DNA of 64,000 nucleotides, from the NCBI GenBank assembly GCA_000727475.1, contig KL647303.1:276408-340407 (forward strand), read 5' to 3'. The stretch's first letter is position 1; every line of letters starts with the position of its first letter. Positions 13,051-24,639 of this stretch are shown piece by piece. Below the pieces are notes generated by a model. It saw only the letters and a list, made by a program, of their open reading frames with translations. It did no database searches and was not told the origin of the DNA. The stretch is from Sarcocystis neurona (Eukaryota > Apicomplexa > Conoidasida > Eucoccidiorida > Sarcocystidae). The position numbers were made by a program, and so were the translations under genes.

Positions 13051-13619
13051 CAGGCTCCGGCGTTTTACCAACAATACTTAGAGGACCTATGAAGCTGCAT
13101 CCCAGTATTTCGTCCGGCAATCAACCGTGTCAGGAGATTCTTGGACGGGCACTGCGCATTACCACAGTTAACGTGACGAATACGAGCGACTGCGCCGTGG
13201 TTGGCGACTGTACTAATTGCAGCCGGAAAGTTCACGAAAGAGGCACGACTATTTGTGTCCCACGTTTCGGCAAAGCCGAGGACAACACGTGTCCCTCCTT
13301 CCACTGATGCACGGCTACATACTAACCACCAGCCCCCTCTACTCCGTATATGCGTAATTAATATACATATATGTACATATATGCACGTACATACACATAC
13401 ACATTCATGTGTCTGCGTGTACGCGTGTTACGGCAAGTCTGCTGGCACTGCGCATTACCACAGTTAACGTGACGAATACGAGCGACTGCGCCGTGGTTGG
13501 CGGCTATGTCCATACCCACCTACGTCCAAGAATCTCCTGACGCGGTTGATTGCCGGACGAAATACTGGGATGCAGCTTCATAGGTCCTCTAAGTATTGTT
13601 GGTAAAACGCCGGAGCCTG
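13051..13619. repeat. Nested inverted and direct repeat
   Basis: A 97-bp arm at 13051-13147 recurs in reverse complement at 13523-13619 with a single mismatch. Between the arms, a 59-bp block at 13148-13206 recurs without change as a direct repeat at 13444-13502. The left arm and first direct repeat are contiguous, forming a 156-bp module; on the right the same two blocks are present but the 97-bp part is inverted and sits on the other side of the 59-bp part. No transposase or target-site duplication was recognised. Confidence 0.9.
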
Positions 13620-16240
13620 TTCACATTCAAAAGGGCCCCCTGCGCCAGATTTTATGACGGTCGAAGTACGCTCGAAAGTAGCACTAGCAGCAGTACCGGC
13701 TGCACCGCGGCACAGCAACGGAGGCACCAGGCGCAGTCCCACCAGCGAGGCGGCTGTTACAGCTGCAATAGGTGAACGAAAATCGACCCCCACCAGCAGC
13801 AGAGCGGCATGGGCCACAAGAGCGAGCAACAACGGTGGTGGATTGGTCAGGCAAGCAGCACTCCGTACTGGCAACAGCTGCGACGGTACCGCAGTAGTGC
13901 AGAGGTGACGACCTGTACCAAGCCTCTTAACAGCGGCATCACCAAGTCGGCCACGTTTTGCATCTGTCTTGACCTTTCTCATTCTCCTTAGCCTAGTCTT
14001 GACGGCGACATTTCTTCTTGTTGCTGATTCTCCTCTCCCATCTCCGTTCTAGGACAGGTACGTCTTCTCTTCCCCGCCGATCGAACCGTGCATGCGAGTT
14101 CGCAGAGAGAGATCACGAACCCCCCACACTATCGATTCGTGTTTAGCCACACTCAATTTTATGCATAGAATGTTAGTTCTATCGCGCGTTCATACGTGAA
14201 GTAAAAAGCAACCCGGTTTTGTCGCAGCACGGCGTTCTCAGGTAGGTACCAGCTCCCGCATATTTCTGCCGGTACACGGACAGCTTGCTGTCCATGACCG
14301 CAGACGTTTACCCTGCGTGACCGCTGGCAGACTGGAGGCCGAAGTTAAAATGTAGAGAACGCGTAAATTTTTCCCAGATGCACATATTCGTCCCCACTTC
14401 TCGTGCTTTCAACGCGTGAGAACCTGCTAACGCGCGCACTTGGGAGTGAGATAGTGGCGTTCGACATCAAGCACGAGAATGTACGCGACCTGTAGGCCAA
14501 GAGGTAGTCGCGCAGATTTGTCTATATCCAGACTTCCAGCCCCCTATGCATATGTAAGTAGACGTTGGTGTAAGCCATGCACAACCCGTTTATGTATTCA
14601 AATAGAGGCCTGACTTTAGAAACGAGGTATACACGTCCGCTATGATGTACGTAGAGCGCTACATTATTCAGCACCACATTGGAAGAACGTACCTGTATAC
14701 ACAGCGATGCAAGTACCAAATGAACCCTGTCGATAGATTCGCTTATCTTGTCCATTCGTCGTGGCTGTTCCCGTCAGGAGCTTCCTCGTGCTGGAGCCTC
14801 TCCTGCGGCCACACCGGATGTTTCGCTTTGGGCAGATCCACTTTATTTTTCACCTGTAGTCGTGCAGACGTTCCACATACATGAAGGGGCCTCTGTTTAA
14901 TTTAGGAAACATGCATTTGTTGGTCAGCAGGAAGTTCCCCTAGATTACAAAGTCCCGAAAGTGAACTATCGTCGGACTATTAGTGTGGTGGTCTCACTTG
15001 CAAAGTAGTCGTGTGCGGATAGGGACAAAGTCGCAGGACACTTGTTATGACACACATCATTAGGAGGAAAATTGAGCTCTACCGACTCATGCGGCGACAT
15101 CTGAGAAACTGGGGAGATTGGCGTCCTTTGCAGAAGATGCTGCCTCACTAGACAAGAATATACTTTTTGGCTAAAAAATTGGAAGTTCTCTAGAAGTGGT
15201 TGCGTTATGAAAGACAGTAAATTCCGTAGCGCCCCACTATGCAATGCACATATATCTTTGGAGGTGGTAGTGGTATTCTCTGGTGAAAAAGCATGGGTGT
15301 ACATGAGCGGAACGGTGGTTTTTGACAACGATGAAAATGGCTTTCTTCTTTTTTTTTTGATAAGTTCGATTATTCTCGCGTAGACGCTTCGTTGTAAACA
15401 GTGACTTCTTCCACGGAGTACGAGTTCAAGTGTACTCTTGCGCGGTGGCTGACTCTCTTCACTGGTCGGCCGTCTTCTTTCTATCCATCCGCTTCCATCG
15501 CGTCATCTTCCTAACAATTCTTCGTTTTTCGTTGGAGCTGCGGCCTCCGGAGTCCACACTTGGCTTCGGCATTTCTACTTCTGTGTTCCTCACTTATAGG
15601 CGTGTTTCACCTTTGTGTATCTCGAAGTGACCGTTGATGCGGTGGCGGCAAAAGGCAACACAGACGGTTTATCAGCCATTGCTGTACCGTTTCTCGTGTC
15701 TGCAGCAGTGTCTTCTACCATATTTGATCGTTATGCACGGTAACGTGCGCGTCTACCAGTGATTTTTTGTCATGCACACAGGGAGTACACATTACGTTTA
15801 CACATAAGAGATGGTGTAGCCCTCAGTGTCTGTAGATCCGTCGCTCCACTCGTGCCAGGTAACACGTCTCTACGTGTAGTTTCTTGCGTACACATAAATT
15901 TTCAGGAGGAGCAAACGGTACGCATATAGACAAGTGGTGATGTAGCTTTTATATTGCGTGTGCACATACGTGTCGCTCTATTCCCCAGGGTACCAAAGCC
16001 GAAATGTGCGTACTATATACGTACGTGTACCGTAGATGCCGGCGTTGGAGATGCGTCCGTCGTAGACGCGTGCCTCGTGCATGAGTGTGACGACGTAGGT
16101 AGCCAGGGGTGGGCGGATGTATCTACCGGCGTCCGCGCGCCTCAGTTTTCTTGATTTGCAGATCGGCTGCAGCTGTTGTTGTCCCGCGTGTTTCTGACAC
16201 TCTGCACGTGTATTTACATTCGTTTGTATTGCACGTAGTA
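13620..16240. other. Repeat-poor stretch, no gene supported
   Basis: Apart from a weak GCA/CAG-like patch at about 13680-13880 the sequence is balanced and shows only short frames on both strands. Nothing resembling a known domain was found. Confidence 0.4.
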
Positions 16241-17059
16241 AATGCATAGGCGTGCAGTCATGTGTGGTCATATATATACATACGTAGGAATGCATAGGCG
16301 TGCAGTCATGTGTGGTCATATATATACATACGTAGGAATGCATAGGCGTGCAGTCATGTGTGGTCATATATATACATACGTAGGAATGCATAGGCGTGCA
16401 GTCATGTGTGGTCATATATATANNNNNNNNNNNNNNNNNNNNNNNNNNNNNNNNNNNNNNNNNNNNNNNNNNNNNNNNNNNNNNNNNNNNNNNNNNNNNN
16501 NNNNNNNNNNNNNNNNNNNNNNNNNNNNNNNNNNNNNNNNNNNNNNNNNNNNNNNNNNNNNNNNNNNNNNNNNNNNNNNNNNNNNNNNNNNNNNNNNNNN
16601 NNNNNNNNNNNNNNNNNNNNNNNNNNNNNNNNNNNNNNNNNNNNNNNNNNNNNNNNNNNNNNNNNNNNNNNNNNNNNNNNNNNNNNNNNNNNNNNNNNNN
16701 NNNNNNNNNNNNNNNNNNNNNNNNNNNNNNNNNNNNNNNNNNNNNNNNNNNNNNNNNNNNNNNNNNNNNNNNNNNNNNNNNNNNNNNNNNNNNNNNNNNN
16801 NNNNNNNNNNNNNNNNNNNNNNNNNNNNNNNNNNNNNNNNNNNNNNNNNNNNNTATACATACGTAGGAATGCATAGGCGTGCAGTCATGTGTGGTCATAT
16901 ATATACATACGTAGGAATGCATAGGCGTGCAGTCATGTGTGGTCATATATATACATACGTAGGAATGCATAGGCGTGCAGTCATGTGTGGTCATATATAT
17001 ACGTACGTAGGAATGCATAGGCGTGCAGTCATGTGTGGTCATATATATACATACGTAGG
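16241..17059. repeat. 48-bp tandem minisatellite
   Basis: Near-identical 48-bp units begin at 16241, 16289, 16337 and 16385, and after the gap at 16868, 16916, 16964 and 17012; the copy starting at 16964 has one C-to-G change. Because 48 is divisible by three, several frames stay open on both strands and give 16-residue peptide repeats. These frames are by-products of the repeat and not evidence of a gene. The array ends about 290 bp before the RPS21 start codon. Confidence 0.95.
16423..16853. other. Assembly gap (431 N)
   Basis: A run of N inside the 48-bp minisatellite. Flanking units are 483 bp apart, which is ten units plus 3 bp, so the gap length is an estimate and the true copy number is unknown. 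Confidence 0.99.
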
Positions 17060-17348
17060 TGCGTGAACACACTTTCTGGTACGAAGGTACGTATCCCAAC
17101 ATCTCTTGATGAGGGACGAGTCGCCGGTGTACATGTGTAGGGGCCGGCGCCGTTGCCTAATCTCGTGGGGCTTTGGGCGCGTGTTGCGCCTCAAGTGACT
17201 ACTGTCCAAGCAGCAGCGATACATCACGAGAGAGCCGACGCTCACTGTTGTTGGTTTTTCTTCCTTACTCGCTCTCGCGCCTTTGTGCTGTGTCTGCGTG
17301 TTCGCGTGTCGCTTCTGACTGCAGATTTTCGAAAAAACGAGAGCCAAA

Positions 17349-18559
17349 ATGCAGAACGAGGAAGGGAAAATTGTGGACATTTACATCCCCCGCAAGTGCT
17401 CCGCCACCGGACGCTTGATTCCGTCCCACGAACATGGCACTGTGCAAATCAACGTCGGACAGGTGAGGATGGCGGAGCCGGGCCGGCTGTGGTAGATATC
17501 TCGGGTGTCCGTACACTGCAGAAATGTGTGTCCGTGGACTCTGCACCGGCGACACACAGGACCAGCAGCGTGCCGTGTCTGTGTGGACGGCGCAGTTCTT
17601 CTTTCCTCGAACGTGCCGCTCCGCGTGTCAGTTGAGAAAGGTAGCATTCTTCTTCTGCGGTGCTTCTTATCCAGTACGTGTAGACAGGTATTTGTGTGGA
17701 ACACCCACAAGAACAAATAGATGTGAATATGTGCGTCCCACGTGTACTTGTATCTGTCTGAGGTATATGTGTGAGTGTGTATAGCCTACAGTGATGTCGA
17801 TAAAGATGGGTGCATGCCTGCGTATAATTGTAAGCTACGTACGCGGCCAGCAACTCAGTAGCTGTCTGCTTTTCGGTCGTGTACGTGTGTATCTCTACAC
17901 ATCCGTCCAGCGAGCAATGGGACGTCGATGCGTTCGTACATGTGTGTGCGTGTGTCGTCCATATTTTCATCCTCACACGGAGGGGTGTCTCAGCGCATAC
18001 ATGTGTGCAAACGTACCAGTACGAGTGTGGGTTTGCAAGGGTACCAGTGCAGTCGACTGCAACGTGGGTCGTAAACAGACCGCGGAGGGGTGCAGTCTGG
18101 ACTGGTGCTGCCGGTGCTTCGCGGAAAAACCGCAGGCACTGCTGTCGCTGGAGAGGAGTACTGGCATTTCTCCTGGTGGTGCTCGTAACTCACACTTCTG
18201 GTGCTCACGTACTTGTGTGCCGCTGCTCTTTCTTTTTACATATAGGTATGCTACCGCTGCATTTTTTTCGTGGGCGACTGTTGCAGCTGCTGCAGATGAG
18301 TTGCACAAGCAGCAGACGTGTTCGCACGTGTGCGTGTCTCGAGAGTCTTGCTGCTGCCGCTGCGATGGATTCTCTAGCAGTGTAGGCTGCTTCGATCACT
18401 TCGTTTTTGTCGTTTCGTGTGCAGGTGGACGAGCATGGGCGCTACACTGGAGAGTACCACACGATGGCAATTAGCGGCGCAGTGCGTCAGCGCGGGGAGA
18501 GTGATGCTTGCTTGAATCGCCTGCTTTATGAGAAGGGTTTGCTTTCCTTTCCGAAATAA
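17349..18559 (+). CDS. RPS21: 40S ribosomal protein S21 (eS21), two exons
   Basis: Small cytosolic ribosomal subunit protein. Exon 1 (17349-17462, 38 codons) begins [20 protein letters not shown], matching the conserved eS21 start (Met-Gln-Asn, then VD-Y-PRKCSA). The donor is CAG|GTGAGG in phase 0. Exon 2 (18425-18559) follows a TGTGCAG acceptor and begins [20 protein letters not shown], then [13 protein letters not shown], and ends LLSFPK plus TAA. The total is 82 residues, the normal family length. The 962-bp intron (17463-18424) holds CTG-rich sequence in its last third. No other ATG in frame competes with 17349. A pyrimidine-rich stretch and CTGCAG just upstream may be a 5' UTR intron acceptor, which is unproven. 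It is the most secure gene in the window. Confidence 0.96.
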
Positions 18560-21040
18560 GATAGAGAACGCGTTTGCTGGATGAGTTGGAGGGAGTGGTG
18601 ATTGCTCGAACCTCCCCGGGAAGGGATTGTTGCACTTCTGAAAGGAGAATGGAGAAATGTTGTCTTGTAAACAACTGAGCTGTCTACGTCATTTCCACTG
18701 CCAAAGGTGGTTGTATGCTCCCGCATACATGAAGGGATGGCTGTTTTGTACATGTGAACGCAGGGAGTTCGTTGTATTGTTTGTGTCCGCATCCTTTTGC
18801 TATTCAACCATATCAAAAGGTGACATTTTTCCGGTCCAGTGGACGTGCAGTGTCTTCCTTGTGAATAAAAGTAGACGGGGAGAAGAAGGTTTGTAGATGA
18901 TTCTTTTCGCAATCTGCTTCTGTTGTACTTTCTCACAAACTTCACCTCTGCCTCCGTGAAGACATTAATTTATTACCAAACGTATATGCATCCGGATGTG
19001 AGCTACACACTGTTAGGCGATGCGCAAAGAGGGATGGGAGGCGTTTTTGCTTTTCCACGTACGACCTTGATCCACGTCGGCCGTACGCTAATTACGAAGA
19101 GGTTGTCGATAATAACAGGATAGTAATAACAGTGCCACACAGGCGCAGCTGAGCGGTGCACGCAAGGCAGGGGTACACTCTAGGCAACTTTTTTCGGTAT
19201 ATGTCATGAAATACGCCGCTCTCCAGACTGTTCTCATTCTTTGTTAAGTTCTCACACCTCTGTCAGTAGACGAACAGCATATTTGTACGAGAATTACGGA
19301 CTGATCCATTACGAGTATAATAACTACACAGGTGAGAGGTGGTTTGTTGCTTTCTGATACTTCGTCTGTTACAATTTACAGTTTATCTTCTATCACCTTT
19401 CGTCTTTACTGCATAAACCGAACGGGTTACTGTGCAACTAGCGCGTGTGCGTTTGCTAACACAAGAGAAAGCGTTGTGTGGTTTCAGAAAGAACGAATAA
19501 TCACCTGCAATTATCCGTCGTCATCGCTACTTAGTTTGACAATTAGCAAACGCGCACTTTATGCCTGGGGCGTAGCGACACATGGCACATACATATGCAA
19601 AGAAAACTCTGCTGGTAAGTTTCGTATCTCAAAAATAAGTGAGACGCATCTCCCCGTCGCTTCCCCGCACCTACACTACTACAAGAAATTGTACAACTCT
19701 TATACACGCAGACAAGGAAGCCGCATACTTTTTTCACATTGTAATACACGTGTTTATATAGATAAGTTACGATCACGTCTCAGGGGCCGCGTAACATGGA
19801 CCTGCCGCAGCCGAAATTGTTACTGCGCGAAGCAAACCTAAAAGGGTAATCTGCTCGTCTGCGACCTGCTCTGCGAAAGACGCGCAATTTTCCTGGGAAG
19901 ATCCTACTGCAAACGCAGCGATAAACCCTCGCAAGCTTTTTGGCGACCGTTCGTTGCTCACAAGCATGCATCTGTATATTGCGTCCCCATTCGAGCAGTG
20001 TTCTGATCGATAACGTTGTACCAAGAAACGTCAACAGGTGTTACAGAACTAAGGAAAGGGGTAGCAACTGTGAGTATGTACAGTACGACTCCAGCGGCAG
20101 TCCACAGTCAGCACCTCTGCTGCCAACAGCCTCTGCGACAGAAATTCTTTAGAAGGCACGGTACGAATACATACAGTACTTTTCTCATGAATTTGTTAAG
20201 GTTTGCCTTCAGGCTCGTTTCTCTTGAATATTACATGAAAATCAATGAAATCTCGCCAAGCCATATATCACACATCCGTTCGTTCACCAAAGTCAACGCT
20301 AACAATCGTTGGAAGTAGCTACCGTCAAAAACGTGAATACACACCGTTAGTTCTCTCCAGTCAGTATTTCGTACATTAATACTCACCCGTATAAAGTCGT
20401 CGAATCTGGTATAAGGATAAAACGGAGCCAGTTGTGCACCTTCGGGCGGATAGTGTCTCTGTACCACGCGCAAACATAGAGAAGTTGCGGCTCCTGTACA
20501 TCCCTACCAAAAGGAGGCATGAACGTCAGTTAAGTCACTTCCGAAAACAAAAACCATCAGGTGTTGCCGCGGCGTCCTTCCTTCAGTATTTTTGTACTAA
20601 AGACGCGTTGAAACATTTTCAACAATATCTTCTGCGGAGAAATCCGTATTGCCGTGAGGCGCCGTTGGCTTCTCTGTAGCCAACGAAGCAAATCTGCACT
20701 CCACCACCCGAGCATTACACCACGCAAGCATAGAAGCTTTTGTGTGCAATCAAACTCTGATTGCCGTTCCCATTCTTTGTACAGATATGCACATATACAC
20801 AAGTGTGTGTAGAAAGATTCGAGAACGCCGATCTTTGTGCGAAAAGGCTTTGTCTTGCAAAGCGAGTGTGTCCGTACACCTCCCTTAGGCTGGTTCAAAC
20901 GGAGGGCGAAGTGATTAGCAGAAATGAGAAGAACAGCTTTTCTACGGTCTTCGCTCTCTGACGTAAAGACTTGGAGGGCTTCTTTCGCGAGAAGGGGCTG
21001 CGCCCGTTGTTCCCTGTTCGGCTGCTTCAGATTTCGACAA
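18560..21040. other. Repeat-poor stretch downstream of RPS21, no gene supported
   Basis: Balanced composition, few microsatellites and no CAG. Frames up to about 170 codons (plus 19332-19841) are open but show no recognisable domain and overlap frames on the other strand. Confidence 0.4.
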
Positions 21041-21047
21041 GACACAC

Positions 21048-21480
21048 CTTCAGTTTCTTGCGTATGTTCCCCATGTTGTCCGCGGCCTCCCCCAACGTGT
21101 CAACGTTGATGTGTTTGTGCCGACACAGACTCGTCAAAAATATGTTACTGTGTGTACGTGAGTGTAATGGTTTCATTTCTGCTGCGACATTACAACTGTG
21201 GCTGACAGCGACCAAATCCGCGTACGTACATACAAGCGCAGATACAAGGATGTATACTGCATTGATTAGATGTGTAGTACATGCGTGCAGATGCATTTAG
21301 ACGCATACCCGCAAGTCGACATTTGTAGATGATGCTCACGTGTCATGTAAGTATGACACAGGCTTGCCTTGTATGTAATGGGTACTTGCATGCTACGTTG
21401 CTTTTGTAGCATCCTCTGTGACGCAGCTGCCCCGGTTCCCTCCATCTGCAGCTCCTCCTTTTCGTCTTTTGAGTTCGCGC
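21048..21480 (-). CDS. Possible exon pair of a minus-strand coiled-coil (SNARE-like?) protein
   Basis: Two minus-strand pieces look coding. The first (about 21479 down to 21386) reads NSKDEKEELQMEGTGAAASQ then RMLQKQRSMQ and meets a GTACCC donor. The second (about 21133 down to 21048) contains INVDTLGEAADNMGNIRKKL and ends at AAG|GTGTGT. Their heptad-like pattern with QR and a following N-x-G-x-x-R segment recalls the SNARE motif of Qb SNAREs such as Vti1 or membrin. However, no acceptor gave a matching phase between the pieces, and no following membrane segment was found. This is a weak suggestion. Confidence 0.25.
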
Positions 21481-21499
21481 ACGCGTACGTACTGCTTTG

Positions 21500-24400
21500 T
21501 GCATGACCCCCGTCCACGTGCAGCCGCCCGGTTCGCCACCTCTCCATCATCTTCGTTCGTTGACTCTTCTGCAGAGAGTCGTGTTCTTATCCCCGTACAT
21601 ACTCTTCATATGCCATTCATCTTCCCTTAGCCTGTCCAGAATGTTTGCACTTACTTCGATCACGTCAGGCACGTGTGCTTGAACTGTGATTTCCTGTCCT
21701 CCGAGCTTTTACCGGCCATCTCATGCATATTTCGCCTCAAAGCTCTTTACGCTTCCGTCACCTTTTGTCTTGACAGCACCCGCCTCCTTCTTATTTTTCG
21801 CTTCTCTATCATTTCCTATCTTGTCCTTGTGGTGTCTTTCTGTGTGTGTGCGCGGTCTAACAAATGTATGCAGTAGAGAATCTCTGCGTGTCTCGACGTG
21901 TACACGGATACTTGCGCATGTATGTGTACGGGTATACTAGCTCCGACATACGGGTACACTCATCTTTGTTATCCCTTTCTGTGTCTTTCTGTGTGCATCA
22001 TTCTCTCTGTGTATCACTGTATATGCATATACACACATATGTTTCTACAGTCAAGTGAATGCACACTGCCACATCAGCTTGCATTACATAGGTTTATTAA
22101 TGCTTATCATTGTGTATACATACCCACACATATATCTCCCGTCAGGTAAATGCATACTGCTACATCTTTTTACATGAGATACGTTTACTAAAATTTATAC
22201 GTTGATGACATCAAGCTCAAGCGCTTCGATGCCCAGGGCTTCGAAGCCCGGAAGGTGTGCGTGCATGTCCCCCGGCGCCCGTTACGCAGTTGCTACCGGT
22301 GTTTGCCCGGCACGCCGGACGTACTGCGTGCCTGAGAATACATTGATTTTTCTGACGTAGAAAAGGGTGACAGTTTGCCAGTGCTTGCTCCATCGCACTA
22401 CTGGTGTTGTACATTCGCTTTCGCGCGTGAGTGACACACCGGGTGCGGCGTAGTGTAACCGTCATCCGTGGACGTCGCAAACGCTGAACATTGCTCGTGT
22501 GTCTGCAGCGGTTCCTTGTGTACGGCACAAGCATCAAACGATAAAGTGATTGAACATTTCTCGCATACTGCGTAAGTTGAATCTATGTGGTGTGCCACTT
22601 GTTTGCCTGCCTATCACCGTCTGGAGGAGTGGTGGATCTTTCGTGTAGCTGCTGGGGCCCGTTGCGGGGGAAGCACATATTCTAAATAGCTTCAATTTAG
22701 GAAATAAATTGCAAATTGATGAACACACACGTAAGTGTTTAAAGGCGGCGGAGGCTTCAGTCGACTGTACCGGTGCTGCGGTGTGCCAAAGGACGGTCAC
22801 ACTATTCACGTCTACGTTCTACACACCTCTAGCATTTATTCACTGAGACAATATCTATTTATCTATCTGTATCTATCTGTTTATAAATATGTATACGTAT
22901 ATATATCCACAACATTTATTTTCTCCTGTATGTACACAGTATCGCATGTATGCCGTCTCCTCTACTGTAATTTTTTAAACGCTGACTTATGCAGGAACGA
23001 ACTCAGAACTCTTTCGTCTTTAGATGCGGTTCTTTTTTTCGAACGGGGTGTAACAAAGCAGCTTTTTTTCGACTGTTTCTCGATGTTCGCACGCATGCCT
23101 GTAATAATTTCAGTATGTATACCCATATGTGTGCAGTTTTCTGTAGATGCGTTTAGCATGTAGATATCTTCAAATGTATGCCTGTACCTGCTTGTGTACA
23201 TACCGGCTCTTGCGTACTTCGCTGCTTCATAGACTGGCTTCCTTGACTGGCGGTCAAAACTGTAGAAAATTTCCTCATGTTCTTCTGAAATCCCCGTGCG
23301 TGCCTCTCAGGTCTCCCGAGTTCCGTTTCGTTTCTTCGAGGCACTTGCACATTTGTTATCTTTCGACTTCCATCGGCTGTGCATCTACTACTTTTGTGGA
23401 AGTCTGTCCACGGCTATCTTTGCCGACGTATTTACCGACGTAGGTATTCACTCACCCCCTGTCAGTTTACACCTATACGCAAATACATGTAGAAGGTGTA
23501 TCGTGTCTCTCCTGAAAACGCGGTCTACGCTGGATTTCACATCAATATACATATATATACACATTCGTACCTCTACGAAGTTCCCGATGTCTTAACTGAT
23601 TTTTGTATCTCTCAATCCACGTAACGGTGTCTTTAACTCTTTCCGCTAGCGGTGGTGAGGCCCGCGTCACATTCTCGACTGCTGCAGCTGCACCGCAAGT
23701 GGTTTTTTCCTCGACTTTTTCTTCTACACAAGGGGAAGGCGTGAGATATCTGTGGAAGACACCTTTTCTCCCTTCGTTTCCTTCTTGCTGTCCGAGTCCT
23801 ACGGGATACTCGCCAAGGGCTTAAGATACACGAATGCAGAGACTCGCGTCCTTGCACCCACACTGAGGTCTATATACGTATATGTGCACGTGGAGATACA
23901 GGGAGGGAGAGGACACGAGAGAAAGATAGATGGATTTATAAATACGTAGATACGTGTTTCTATAGACAAAGCCCTGCGGTTACGTGCGCGCCCTGAATGG
24001 CGTTCTGAGATATTTGCTGGACTACATAGATATACATGCATGTACACGTGTACGTATGTATATAGGTAGAATACAAACCTGTTTATTATACGGTCATCTG
24101 TGTGGCTACCTGGAGCTCCTTGTTTTTCTTTGTTTATTTGATATGTCCCTTTGTCCTGCAATGTAGCGAGTGTACATATATGCAGATATACATAGATACA
24201 TATGGATAGATACGGTAAAACGGACGAAAGGTTCCGCACATCGCAGATCTTCATACACAGAGGTACCTGTAGAAGCACGCCTATTTCTAAATATTATGGT
24301 CGTCTATCTTTTATGTTCACTTTGCTTTATGGACTGCAGTGTAGCCACTGCGAGCCACTGCAAGTGTACACATCAGCATATACGCCAGAAAATGGACAGC

Positions 24401-24600
24401 ATGGATCCCACACAGATGTGCGTACGTCAGTCCTACAACGTGACGATGAGCGTGTCTGCGTGTGACAGATCGAATTTCCTCTGCCCTAATATATTTCCTC
24501 ATTTTTTCTCTCCGCTTACCCTTTGACCCTCTCATTCTTCTTTTGAGAGAATCGAGAAGTCTTCGAGGCGCCCACGCGTTTTCTCAGTGCTAGGACTCTG
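21500..24600. other. No gene supported; microsatellites
   Basis: Contains TATG/TATC-type repeats (21880-22150, 22840-22960, 23880-24080, 24170-24220) between unique sequence. One strong GTAAGT donor lies on the minus strand near 21655 but no convincing exon could be attached to it. Confidence 0.35.
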
Positions 24601-24639
24601 CGGCGCCTGCTAGCCTTTCAGCGCCAGCTTCACGCACAC

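Noticed and set aside
13578..13982. Minus-strand 134-codon frame ending in the inverted repeat
   Set aside because: It looks partly protein-like (QAPAFYQQYLEDL) but ends inside the repeat arm, has no recognisable mobile-element motif, and the same peptide start occurs in the other arm followed by a stop.
16242..17066. Open frames across the 48-bp minisatellite and the N gap
   Set aside because: A repeat unit divisible by three keeps frames open on both strands, and much of the translation is through N. There is no evidence of expression.
20880..20905. GGTTCAAA string as a tRNA T-loop
   Set aside because: No matching acceptor stem, D-arm or anticodon arm could be folded around it.
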